The notes below the pieces were generated by a model. That model had not been told where the DNA came from. It did not search any database and worked only from the letters and a program-made list of their open reading frames with translations. DNA of 64,000 nt from Dryocosmus kuriphilus. Its lineage: Eukaryota; Arthropoda; Insecta; Hymenoptera; Cynipidae. The translations under genes and the position numbers were made by a program. The DNA lies in the NCBI GenBank assembly GCA_038277395.1, contig CM076197.1, positions 81,887,951 through 81,951,950 on the forward strand, in the 5' to 3' direction. This document shows positions 1 to 9,690 of this stretch, one piece after another (position 1 is the first letter of the stretch; each line of letters starts with the position of its first letter).

Positions 1-510
1 TGTGGCTTAATGCTCAATCTGACAGTCGAGCAAGCGTTGGTCCGTTTTTTATGTCAAAACAGGTCCAATATTGGCTGCTAGCTCTGACTTGATACTTGGT
101 CTGAGAGTCAGGCAAGCGCCGGTTCATTTGTTATGCCAAAATTAGCTTAATGTTGGCTGCCAACTCTGGCCTTGATGCTCGCTCTGAAAGTCGCACAAGC
201 ATTGGTTCATTTGGTATGCCAATACTGGCCTGATGTTGGCTGGCATATCTGGCTTGATACTCGCTCTGCCAGTCGGGCAAGCGTTAGTCTATTTGGTATG
301 TAAATACTGGCCTAATGTTGGCTGCCAGATCTGGCTTGATACTCTCTCTGACAGTTGGGCAAGCGCTGGACCATTTGGTATGCAAATACTGGCCTAATGT
401 TGGCTACCAGCTCTAGCTCGATGCTCGCTCTGATAGTTGGACAAGCTTTGGACCATTTTTCCTGCCGATATTGGCTCAAAGCCGGCTGACAGCCATCGTA
501 TACCGAGGGT
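1..510. repeat. 82-bp tandem repeat, about six degenerate copies
   Basis: The word CAAGC within the phrase GGGCAAGCGTTGG recurs at about 31, 113, 196, 278, 360 and 442, a spacing of 82-83 bp. Each unit also carries a TTGGCTG..AGCTCTGGCTTGATGCTCGCTCTGA-like block. Copies differ by scattered substitutions. The array runs off the left edge, so its true length is unknown. No coding potential is seen. Confidence 0.9.
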
Positions 511-734
511 AGGCTAATATTGGTCCAATTGTTACGATCGGCTGGCCAGTGGCAATGTCTGAATAGGAGATGACAAAATAAAGAGAAGGGAAGTTGAGAA
601 AGTTAATTATCTTGATTTAAATTTCAATTTTAAAGACAATTTTATTCAAAAATTGGAGTGAGTTGGGGCTTTTTTTAAAAGTGTCAGAATGAGTTTGGCC
701 GTTGGGTGTGATTGTCATATGAATAATTTTAGTT

Positions 735-1085
735 ATACCCCTACCACTTCACAGTGTTTTCTGGGGGCGGGAAGGCACCCCTGTGACTGATCAATGAAAT
801 ACTTGAAGTCACACCCCTACCCCTTTTCAATATTTTGCGAGGGGTGGGAAGGCATCCCTATGACAGGTTACAGAAATACTTAATGCAAAATACTGGAAAG
901 GGGTAGATGTGTGAATTCAAGTATTTCTATTATCAGTGCCAGGGATGCTTTCCCGCCTCCCGCAAAACACTAAAAAGGGATAGGGGTGTGACTTCAAGTA
1001 TTTCTTTGATCATTCACAGGGGTGCCTTCCCGCCCTCTGGAAAAAACTGGAAAGGGGTAAAGGAGTGGCTTCAAGTATTTATAGC
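735..1085. repeat. Inverted G/C-rich repeat, satellite-like
   Basis: The left half (about 735-880) holds two copies of a block reading CACCCCTACC ... GGGCGGGAAGGCACCCC ... GAAATACTTGAAGT. The right half (about 905-1085) holds the reverse complement of the same block twice (ACTTCAAGTATTTC ... GGGGTGCCTTCCCGCC). The whole is therefore an imperfect foldback of roughly 70-80-bp units. The small open frame on the plus strand across 907-1104 is made of this repeat and is not a gene. The wording resembles the degenerate repeat at 16790-17400. Confidence 0.75.
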
Positions 1086-1177
1086 TACCGTATACACTAC
1101 ATAAGTGCTCACTTGTTTTTGTTTTTTCTCGAAAATGAACCCCCTAAAAAAAAATTGAATAAGACACGAAAGATGTA

Positions 1178-2026
1178 TGAGGTGTGATCAAAAAGTAAGG
1201 TGACTTTTTATTTTTATCAAAAAATATTTATTTATTCATCAATATTGATGATGTCACCTTCAAAGTAATCCCCCTCGGATATAATACATTTGTGCCAGCG
1301 CTTTTCCCAATCCTCAAAGCATTTCTGATAAGCACTTTTTGGTATAGCCTTCAGCTCTTCCAGCGATGCGGCCTTTATCTCCTCAATCGTCGCAAAACGC
1401 TGTCCTTTCATGGGTCTTTTCAGTTTTGGAAACAGGAAAAAGTCGCAGGGAGCCAAAACTGGTGAATGCGGTGGCTGAAGCATGATTATGGTGTTCCACA
1501 ATTCCAGACGTTTTTTTCGTATTGCTTCAAGCAAACGGCGCATAACTTCAAGTAATAAATACTCTTTATTAACTGTACGACCTTGTGGTAAGAACTCCTG
1601 ATGCACTTCTTCAACGCTTTCATCAGTTGTTGACGTGTTGGGACGTCCAGGGCGAGCTTCGTCATTAACATCTTCTCGGCCTTCCCGAAAGAGCTTGTAC
1701 CACTTATAAACATTTTTTTACTCAGAGTACACTCACCGTATGCCACTGTCAACATTTCAAGTGTTTTGGAGCACTTAATTCCATTTTGTACACAAAGTTG
1801 GATGCAAATTCTTTAATCCATTTTTTTCGACAGCAGAAAATCGCCGAGCACGCAAAAAACTTCTGACCTTTATGCCTCTCACAAACAAACAAAATGTGCT
1901 ATATAGCTGAAACTGTGCACATATGTTTGGGACGAGTGTACCAACATAAAAGAAAAAGAAGACGAATATCGACTGTACGCGTCCCGCGAAATTCAAAAAG
2001 TCACCTTACTTTTTGATCACACCTCG
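1178..2026 (-). mobile_element. Mariner element A, 849 bp, internally deleted
   Basis: Near-identical terminal inverted repeats (GAGGTGTGATCAAAAAGTAA at the left, its reverse complement at the right) lie at about 1178-1210 and 1995-2026. Each is bordered by TA (1176-1177 and 2027-2028), the target-site duplication of Tc1/mariner elements. Autonomous mariners are about 1.3 kb, so about 450 bp is missing. The transposase remnant runs on the minus strand inside. The high TIR similarity suggests fairly recent mobility, presumably with transposase supplied by another copy. Confidence 0.93.
1232..1821 (-). pseudogene. Mariner transposase remnant missing two catalytic segments
   Basis: This is a remnant of a mariner transposase, the DDE/D enzyme that cuts and re-inserts the element. 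Reading from the ATG at 1821, an early stop (third codon) is followed by an N-terminal helix-turn-helix-like segment (motif TLEMLTVAYGECTLSKK), then a frame change at an A-run near 1715. Next come VYKWYKLFREGRED and GRPNTSTTDESVEE, as in the family linker. The frame then jumps directly into HQEFLPQGRTVNKEY, so the block with the first catalytic Asp is gone. A second jump, after RLELWN, removes the HHDNAPAH-type block with the second Asp. The C-terminal APCDFFLFPKLK block with the third Asp and the tail to 1232 are intact. It cannot encode an active transposase. Identity as mariner is secure; the exact subfamily is not assigned. Confidence 0.92.
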
Positions 2027-2028
2027 TA

Positions 2029-3534
2029 TTTTTTGTGATTTACAGTTTTTGTTTAAAACTTTTTCCCCTCAGACTAAGGATTTTTAAAATAGAAAAAAAA
2101 AACTGTAAAAAAAAAAAAGTTCATTGAGTTTTTGACCTTGAAAATAAAATTATCAAGAATTTTCACTAACATATACGTAATCAGTGCCTCAAAATATGTT
2201 AGTATAGAGAGTTTCAAGAAAATCGGAGGTAACCGCTTTTCAGAAGTTTATCCCAGGATTTTAATCAAAGTAAATGTTTTTTTATTTCTCCTTCTTTATT
2301 TTTCGTTTTTGAATTTAAAAAAAAAGATATTTCAACATGAATCCGGCCGTTAAAACGACTGACGGATGCTAAAATTAATATATATATATATATATATTTT
2401 TTTTAGTGAATTCGTCCATATAGTTCAGATTTTAATAAAAATAATTATCTTTTTCAATCTTCTATTGATTTTTCATTTTTTGATAGAAAAAAGATATTTA
2501 AAAAGGAATCCAAGCGAAAAAATGAAAATTCGGAAAAGCCGCGATTCTAGACATTTACCATGGCTTTAAGTTTCGAAATTTATTATATATACAATTTGAA
2601 ATTGTATTAAAAATCAAAGAACTGCAATTTTAAGACTAAAACTTAAAATTTGTGGAAAAATAATATTTGTAAATTACTGTTCACTTTAAACTCGTTTTTA
2701 AATAAAAGGATATTGACTAGTAAGATTGATACATTTAGATATAAATAAACTTTGGAACTAAAGTGAAAAGTACAAAGGAAGATATCTTTCTTTGTGGAAA
2801 TATTGAATTAAAATCGGCTGAGGGATGCCCTGAGTCCGGGTAGAGAAATACAGCAAATTAAAAAAGTTTTCAACGTTCAACTACTCTCAACTACACAAGA
2901 AGCTGAGTTCTTCGACGGCGACGGATCCCCACTTTGGTAAATAATACGTAGATTTCCTCCGATGAAGAAAGTACCGACAAAGGCAGTACAATATCGAAAT
3001 AGAAAACCCCAAATAGATATATAGGAAACGAAGAGCTGAGCGCGAAATGATTGACCAAATGCATGGCTAGTCAATCTTTTTCCAATACGAATTGATATCC
3101 CAGTCCGGAAAAACGAAGCCGCATCTACCACATCGCAATCCGATCCATCGCAATAAACTAAAAAAATTTAGCGAACCTCACCATTTTGGTTTATATGGAA
3201 ACGTCCTTTTTGGATAAAATTGTTTTAGCTGACAACTGGAAAAAATTAATTTACTACCTAAGCGAGCTTTAAATAATATTTTTTTAATCTGAGTTAATCT
3301 TGGCTAAAAAAATTGTATTCGGTTCCCATTAGAATTCAGCATAAAGCTCTACTAAATAATTAAAGTCTCAACAAAGTACAGGGTATGAGACCAAATAATC
3401 AGTACTAAAATATCAATTTTTCTTCAAATTTGTTAAGAGTTTAAATACACTGAGAAAAAAATTCTATTGAATCAATAACTTTCATTTTAGCGGATCTTTT
3501 ACTGATTGGAATGCATATACTACAGAATTCATAG
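2029..3534. other. AT-rich stretch without recognisable gene
   Basis: Contains a (TA)n run at about 2377-2398 and two degenerate copies of a roughly 100-bp block (about 2240-2345 and 2420-2515, sharing TTTTAAT..AAA and AAAAAAGATATTT wording). A segment at 2130-2230 beginning TTTTGACCTTGAAAATAAA resembles one at about 17805. A somewhat more G/C-rich patch at 2836-3165 holds an 84-codon minus-strand open frame (2877-3131) with no motif I recognise. It may be transposon-derived. I see no promoter or RNA gene. Confidence 0.5.
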
Positions 3535-3895
3535 ATGTCCAGGAAGTTGGAACTGACATTTTGGACTTTCGCAAAAATAATTTTGTGCTAACTTGTGCTC
3601 AATTTGTGCTCCATTGTGCTCCAAAAGGTTTTTTTGAAAAATCAAAATTAGAGACACAATTGCCAAAATACAATTTTTAAGCCAGCACTGACATTTTGTT
3701 TTTGTTTTTCAATAAGAAAATTGTGCTGAGTGTACTGAAGGAAGCACAAAATTGTGCTGCAAACCCAAAATTCATAACAAGAACCATTTTCGAAATAATC
3801 GCAAACTTCCAAAAAGTCGTCAGCACCGCCATTTTGAAATATCTCAAAACAAAAATTGCTCTAGGTTACTTAAAAAGGACACAAAATTCTGCCGT
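3535..3895 (+). repeat. Left inverted arm of the foldback element
   Basis: Pairs in reverse complement with 7744-8107. Matching landmarks, in order from outside: CCAGGAAGTTGG, CGCAAAAATAATTTTG, TTGTGCTCAATTTGTGCT, AATTAGAGACACAATT, AACCCAAAATTCATAAC, and GACGGCA-type wording at the inner end. Divergence is by scattered substitutions and small indels. The open frame across 3696-4196 is an accident of this repeat. Confidence 0.85.
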
Positions 3896-6804
3896 CAATT
3901 TGTTTAAAAAATACTCGAAAATATCCCACGTTTTTGGGACCTGCAAATTATTATTTCCCGGAATTTGTCAACAATCGAAATTTCAAAATAAAAATTTTGT
4001 GCTGAGTTGTGCTCGGCGAACACAACAAGATTGTCTTACGATAAATCTCACTATATCTCATTTTTTCGAAAATACCCCACTTTTTTGGGCCTTGAAAATG
4101 ATTATTTCCCGGAAGTTGTCAAAAATAAAAATCAATAAATTTGTCATAAGACAATATTGTTATGATCGCCAAGTACAACTCAGCACAAAAATTTGATTTT
4201 GAAATTTTTAATTTTGAAAATTTCCGGGAAATAATAATTTTCCGGTCCCAAAAAGGGGGGTATTTTCGAAAATATGAGATATAGAGAAATATTTTCATAA
4301 GACAGTCTTGTTGTGCTCGCGGAGAACAACTCAGCACAAAATTTTCATTTTGAAATTTGGTTTTTGACAATTTTCGGGAAATAATAATTTTCAGGTCCCA
4401 AAAAAGTGGGACATTTTCGAAAATATGAAAGATGGAAAAGTTGTCATAAGACAATCTTGTGTTTACCGAGCACAACTCAGCACAAAATTTTCCTTTTTGA
4501 CAATTTTCGGGAAATATGTATTTTCAGGATCCAAAAAAGTCGGGTATTTTCGAAAATATGAGATATAGAGAAATATTTCATAAGACAATCTTTTTATGCT
4601 CGCCGAGAAGCACTCAGCACAAAATTTTCATTTTGAAATTTCATTCTTGACAATTTCCGCTAATAATAATTTTCAGGTCTCAAAAAAGTGGGGTATTTTC
4701 GAAAATATGAAAGTTGGGGAAATTTATCACAATCATCTTGTTGTGTTCACCGTGCACAATTTAGCACAAAATTTTCGTTTTTGACAATTTGCGGGAAATA
4801 AATATGTTCAGGATCCAAAAAAGTTGGGTAGTTTCGAAAATATGAGATATAAAGAAATTTGTCATAAGAAAATATTTTGCTCGACGAGAACAACTCAGCA
4901 CAAAATTTGCATTTTGAAATTTGGTTTTTGACAATTTCCGGGAAATAATCATTTTCAGGTCCCAAAAAAGTGGGGCATTTTCGAAAATATGAAAGATGGG
5001 AAAATTTGTCATAAGAAAATCTTGTTGTGTTCGCCGAGCACAACTCAGCACAAAATTTTCCTTTTTGACAATTTGCGGGAAATAAGTATTTTCAAGATCC
5101 AAAAAAGTAAGGTATTTTCGAAAGTATGAGATATAGAGAAATAATTCATAAGACAATCTTTTTGTGCTCACCGAGAATCACTCAGCATAAAATTTTCATT
5201 TTGAAATTTCATTCTTGACAATTTCCGGGAAATAATAATTTTCAGGTCCCAAAAAAGTGGGGCATTTTCGAAAATATGAAAGATGGAGAAATTTGTCATA
5301 AGACAATCTTGTTGTGTTCGCCGAGCACAACTCAGCACAAAATTTTCCTTTTTGACAATTTGCGGGAAATAAGTTTTTCAGGACAATTTGCGAAAATATG
5401 AGATATAGGAAATATAAGAAAATTTTCAGGATCAGCGCAAAAAAAAGTAAGGTCATTTTCGTCTCAAAAAAGTGGGGTATGAGATATAGAGAAATAATTC
5501 AACTCAGACACAAAATTTTCTTTTTTTTGCGGGTGTATTTTCTCACCGAAAATATGAGATATAGAGAACTTCACAAGAAAATTTTGTTGTGCTCGCCGGG
5601 AGCAACTCAAAAGTTTTTCATTTTGAAATTTGATTCTTGACAATTTCCGGGAAATAATCATTTTCAGGTCTCAAAAAAGTGGGGTATTTTCGAAAATATG
5701 AAAGATGGAGAAATTTGTCATAAGACAAATTTGTTGTGTTCGCCGAGCACAACTCAGCACAAAATTTTCCTTTTTGACAATTTGCGGGAAATAAGTATTT
5801 TCAGGATCCAAAAAAGTAGGGTGTTTTCGAAAATATGAGATATAGAGAAATACTTCACAAGAAAATTTTGTTGTGCTCGCCGGGAGCAACTCAGCGCAAA
5901 GCGCAAAGTTTTCATTTTGAAATTTGATTCTTGACAATTTCCGGGAAATAATCATTTTCAGGTCTCAAAAAAGTGGGGTATTTTCGAAAATATTTTGAAA
6001 TCTTGTTGTGTTGCACAAAATTTTCCTTTTTTTCAATTTGCGGGAAATAAGTATTTTCAGGATCCAAAAAAGTAGGGTGTTTTCGAAAATATGAATATAG
6101 AGAAATACTTCACAAGAAAATTTTGTTGTTTCAGCGCAAAGTTTTCATTTTGAAAAAATTCTTGACAATTTCCGGGAAATAATCATTTTCAGGTCTCAAA
6201 AAAGTGGGGTATTTTCGAAAATATGAAAGATGGAGAAATTTGTCATAAGACAATTTTGTTGTGTTCGCCGAGCACAACTCAGCACAAAATTTTCGTTTTT
6301 GACAATTTGCGGGAAATAAGTATTTTCAGGATCCAAAAAAGTAGGGTGTTTTCGAAAATATGAGATATAGAGAAATATTTCACAAGACAGTCTTGTTGTG
6401 CTCGCCGAGAACAACTCAGCACAAAGTTTTCATTTTGAAATTTGATTCTTGACAATTTCCGGGAAATAATAACTTTCAGGTCCCAAAAAAGTGGGGTGTT
6501 TTTGAAAATATGAAATATGGGACAATTTGTCATAAGATAATCTTGTGTTTCCGAGCACAACTCAGCACAAAATTTTCGTTTTTGACAATTTGCGGGAAAT
6601 AAGTATTTTCAGGATCCAAAAAAGTAGGGTAGTTTCGAAAATACATATGAGATATAGAGAAATCTGTCATATGACAATCTTATTGTGCTCGCCGAGAACA
6701 ACTCGGCACAAAATTTTCACTTTGAAATTTTGGTTTTTGACAATTTCCGGGAAATAATAATTTTCAGGTCCTAAAAAAGCGGGGTATTTTCGAGTATTTT
6801 TGAA
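3896..6804. repeat. Higher-order satellite: alternating about 149-bp and 135-bp monomers
   Basis: The landmark CGAAAATATGA recurs at 4267, 4418, 4551, 4700, 4835, 4982, 5119 (CGAAAGTATGA) and 5269. Spacings are 151, 133, 149, 135, 147, 137 and 150, so two monomer types alternate in a dimer of about 285 bp. One type carries GAAATTTG plus GGTCCCAAAAAAGTGGGG; the other carries TTTGCGGGAAATAAGTATTT plus GGATCCAAAAAAGT. All share CGCCGAGCACAACTCAGCAC. The first about 240 bp (3896-4135) are inverted relative to the rest, with the switch near 4130-4145. Copies near 5380-5560 and 5990-6150 are shortened. The many short minus-strand frames here share repeated peptides and are satellite translations, not genes. 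Confidence 0.9.
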
Positions 6805-6963
6805 TTAAGGGGTCTTTCTACTTTATACGCTAAAAAAAATGCCATTTTTGAAAAAAAATTTTTGAGTATGTAATAAAAGGTATGGATATAAATATTCTTA
6901 GGTATGATAAAACATGAGTTTAAAATACGTAAAAAAATGTTTTTTTATTCATTTTATTGCATT

Positions 6964-7512
6964 TTAATATACAAAGTAGTGGTCGTGCGTAAGCTCCTCA
7001 AAATCAAAGAGGTAAACGGTACCAGGGCAATCTCGGTAACGGCTAGCCTGAAACAAAGAAATTAAAATGGGTTAGATTCAGTTTGACAAATACTAGTTTT
7101 ATGGCCTCTAATAATTAACATTTATGAAGAAATAACAAAATGGCGGACAGAAATCGAAAAATAAAAGAAAAAGTGCATTTCTTTCACCGTTTTTTTTATT
7201 TAAACAATTAGTAAAAATGTACTATTTTAATATATTAGAGGCCATAAAACTAATTTAATATGTGTAAAATATGTGCTATAAATTTCATAAGGATCGGTCA
7301 AGTAGTTTTCATAAACTCCTTGGTACCGTTTTAAAAACGTTGTTTTGAGAAAAACGCGAGTTTTTTTAAATGCAAAATTGAAAAAAAAATCTTACCTAAA
7401 CTTAATCAGCAATGCCTGCACCATAGGAAACACCTTCTGCATCTTCCATTTCCTCATTCTCCTTCAATTTAGTTTGTTTCCTTTTAGTTCTGGCTTTTTT
7501 TGAAGACTGCGA
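6964..7512 (-). pseudogene. Possible two-exon gene remnant inside the TTAA element
   Basis: On the minus strand a lysine-rich reading frame (peptide KKARTKRKQTKLKENEEMED) runs to a stop at 7402. Just beyond it is a strong splice-donor-like TTTAG/GTAAG near 7386. About 340 bp on lies an acceptor-like TTTGTTTCAG ending at 7048. It is followed by 28 codons (ending FDFEELTHDHYFVY) to a stop at 6964, then AATAAA within about 25 bp. Donor, acceptor, stop and poly(A) signal in the right order suggest the 3' end of a real or captured gene. However, the first frame stops before the donor, so it is either broken or read in another frame. I do not recognise the protein. The upstream side is cut off by a 40-base G run. 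Confidence 0.3.
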
Positions 7513-7515
7513 GCT

Positions 7516-7555
<40 letters not shown>
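7516..7555 (+). repeat. Uninterrupted 40-base G tract
   Basis: Forty consecutive G residues. Tracts this long are rare in insect DNA and are hard to sequence, so the length should be treated as approximate. It could form G-quadruplex structures. It adjoins the candidate gene remnant on its 5' side. Confidence 0.9.
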
Positions 7556-7557
<2 letters not shown>

Positions 7558-7743
7558 TACATAGCTAGCGCGCTCAGGTAAGCTCTCCGAGGTAGTGATG
7601 TTTAGGTACGAAAAAAATACAGTTACACTGCTCCGATCTTTCTGAAGTTTTGACACAATATTTCTAGATACATATTCTTTCGAAAAATGTAAAAAAAAGA
7701 AAAATTGATTTTTTGAAAGTGGTAAAGTAGAAAGACCCCTTAA

Positions 7744-8107
7744 GTTGACGGCACAATTTTGTGCCCTTTGCAAGTAACCCAGCACAATTTTTGTTTTGAG
7801 ATATTTCAAAATGGCGGTACTGACGACTTTCTGGAAATTTGTGATTATTTCAAAAATGGTTGATGTTATGAATTTTGGGTTCGCGGCACAATTTTGCGCT
7901 GCCTTCTGTGTACTCAGCCCAATTTTCTTATTTGAAAAACAAACAAAATGGCGGTGCTGGCTCAAAAATCGTATTTTGGGAATTGTGTCTCTAATTTTGG
8001 TTTTTCAAAAAAACCTTTTGGAGTACAATAAAGCACAAATTGAGCACAACTCAGATCAAAATTATTTTTGCGAAAATACAAAATGGCAGTGCCAACTTCC
8101 TGGACAT
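7744..8107 (-). repeat. Right inverted arm of the foldback element
   Basis: Reverse-complement partner of 3535-3895. Its inner boundary is displaced from the satellite core by the TTAA element. If that element is removed with one TTAA, the arm joins the core at the same place as on the left side. The open frame at 7796-8116 is a by-product of the repeat. Confidence 0.85.
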
Positions 8108-9590
8108 AGTTCATAGCGTTACTATTGAAAAGAAATTGTTTGTTTTTTAGCTTATAGAAATAAGCTTAAATAAATATCCCAAGAATTTCAAAAATAGTCC
8201 TGCCGTGGCAAGTTTGTTTGGTTCAAAAATACTAGAAAGGTTCCATTTTATTTTTTTAAATTTTACACTAGCGTGCTCGTAGGATCTATGTTCTAAAAAG
8301 TACTGCTGACTTCTGACTAGTAAATAAATTAACAGGTACTTTTCGAGTAGATTTATCCTAAAAATTGCTGCTGAAACAGGACGAGTTTTATAGTACATTA
8401 CATAGCCTCCTTCATTAGAAAATTATTGCTTTGATATAGACAGCAGAATGAATTTTTGTATCGAGAATAAAATGCAAATGGAAGTGAATTTTTGGTCCAT
8501 AGGTTGGAAAGTCATTAAAGAAAAGAATGATCGTAATAATTTGATTATAATACGGTGCAAGGTCTCAACCATTACGTTCAACCACAAACTCGATTGCAAC
8601 CGGGGAATGCGATTCGAGTCATTCGTAATTGTATTACAACCCACTTGCCGGAACCACCCCCAACCAGACAAGCACTCCTTCTCTTTCCCTCCGTCTGCAT
8701 TTCTGATTGAATTCCGTTCTTCCTCTCTTCCGGTCGACCTCGCGACGTCGAGGAATAACTGCTTTCAGAAAACGTCTTCTCCAGGAGTCGAGTGAAACTT
8801 TCAACTCACAATGAACAAAAGCACGTCGATAAGCTGAAGAAACTTATTTTACATGCATTTTTAACTGCGATACAATTCCATCGAGGAAGTCCACGTCCAG
8901 TTTTAAGGGTTTTATTTTATATCCTTGAACACGAAACTTTTCTGCAATTCGCTCTCGCCAATTTTTCGACTAGCTGACATTAAAATGTTTTGAAAATAGT
9001 TTTTTATTAGATAAGTTTCATATTCAATCCTCTTCCCTTTATTTTTCTCTATTTTTCGCATTCAATATGTTTTCTCTATGAAATTTTTTTAATTTCTGCA
9101 ATATCAGCCAGCATAGATATTGTCTTGCGGAAATGATCTCGAAGCTTACAATTAAATGAAAGCGTGATCGAAGATGGAACCCACAGAACTCGCCTTCGGA
9201 GAAAACCTCGCCTGCGGGGTTGCGTCTTAATTGGATCGAATCGAGCCAAACGAAGAAGGAGGAAAAGTCACGAGACTCGTTTAGCGTCTTAAATCACAAT
9301 ATTATTACGAACCCTCCGAAGCCTTATCCGCTACAGCTACCTCGCCAGATAGGCCTACTTACGTAATACTTATTACCATCAACACACAGGGGAGGTCTCT
9401 AATTTCACAGATGCAGAAAAATATTATCAGATAGGGGAACATCTAATAATAACCTAGCACAAATTACACAAAATACCTTCAATTCAACATAGGGTTAATG
9501 ACACACGAAACTTTAATTTCATTTTTAAAAAAATACCCTTGAAACAAAAAAGTAAGTTCCCAAAAGAATAGCAGTAATTTTTTAAGCGTA
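8108..9590. other. Mostly unique non-coding sequence
   Basis: No gene is recognised. The segment 8560-8800 is richer in G/C and complex in sequence, with a 115-codon open frame (8448-8795) whose composition is not convincing as protein. The segment 9115-9345 is also complex (CGCCTTCGGAG, CTCGCCTGCGGGG). Such islands in otherwise AT-rich DNA may be conserved regulatory or untranslated exon sequence, but nothing in the sequence proves it. Confidence 0.4.
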
Positions 9591-9611
9591 GAAATTGACA
9601 AAAAGAAGTGC

Positions 9612-9690
9612 TGACTGCCGAAGAGGAGAATCGAACCCGCAATTCCTCACACTTATGCCCAGAAACGCTGTTCAACGATTCTTACCGATA
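9612..9690 (-). other. tRNA-derived fragment with B-box (possible SINE remnant)
   Basis: On the minus strand a B-box-like GGGTTCGATTC (9628-9638) is followed by CTCCTCTTCGGCA and, further on, a T5 tract, as in the 3' half of tRNA genes and tRNA-derived SINEs. The T-stem is poorly paired and I cannot build convincing D or anticodon arms, so this is at best a decayed tRNA-related sequence. It differs from the tRNA-like unit of the 33-56 kb array. Confidence 0.35.

Larger units (their letters stand above)
6809..7739. mobile_element. TTAA-flanked TIR element, 931 bp, nested in the foldback
   Basis: Perfect 17-bp inverted ends (GGGGTCTTTCTACTTTA and its complement) are each flanked by TTAA (6805-6808 and 7740-7743). 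TTAA duplication is the hallmark of piggyBac-type elements and also occurs in Sola3. The terminal bases here are GGGG rather than the usual piggyBac CC-start, so the superfamily is uncertain. An internal inverted pair (about 7091-7116 and 7231-7256, AGTTTTATGGCCTCTAAT) could form a hairpin. The matching left arm of the host foldback provides the empty site. Confidence 0.85.
3535..8107. mobile_element. 4.6-kb foldback element with long inverted arms
   Basis: The two ends are inverted copies of one another over about 360 bp. The outermost match is ATGTCCAGGAAGTTGG at 3535 and its reverse complement ending at 8107. Between the arms lies a satellite-like core (about 3896-6804) and an inserted TTAA-flanked element (6809-7739). 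No transposase gene is visible, so it is non-autonomous. This architecture (long inverted arms around repeated subunits) is typical of Foldback-type elements. The superfamily cannot be set, because no clear target-site duplication stands out beyond the arms. Confidence 0.8.

Noticed and set aside
907..1104. Open frame of 65 codons
   Set aside because: Lies wholly inside the inverted G/C-rich repeat.
2877..3131. 84-codon minus-strand frame in a more complex patch
   Set aside because: No recognisable domain, atypical hydrophobic composition and no signals; not strong enough to list as a gene.
4119..6560. Many minus-strand open frames of 65-136 codons with shared peptides such as LSYDKF and ISYFRK
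   Set aside because: They recur at the satellite period in all frames and are translations of the repeat, with no start or domain logic.
7402..7965. 187-codon minus-strand frame
   Set aside because: It runs from the foldback arm through the inserted element and a G40 tract that sets the frame; only the last about 35 codons look protein-like.
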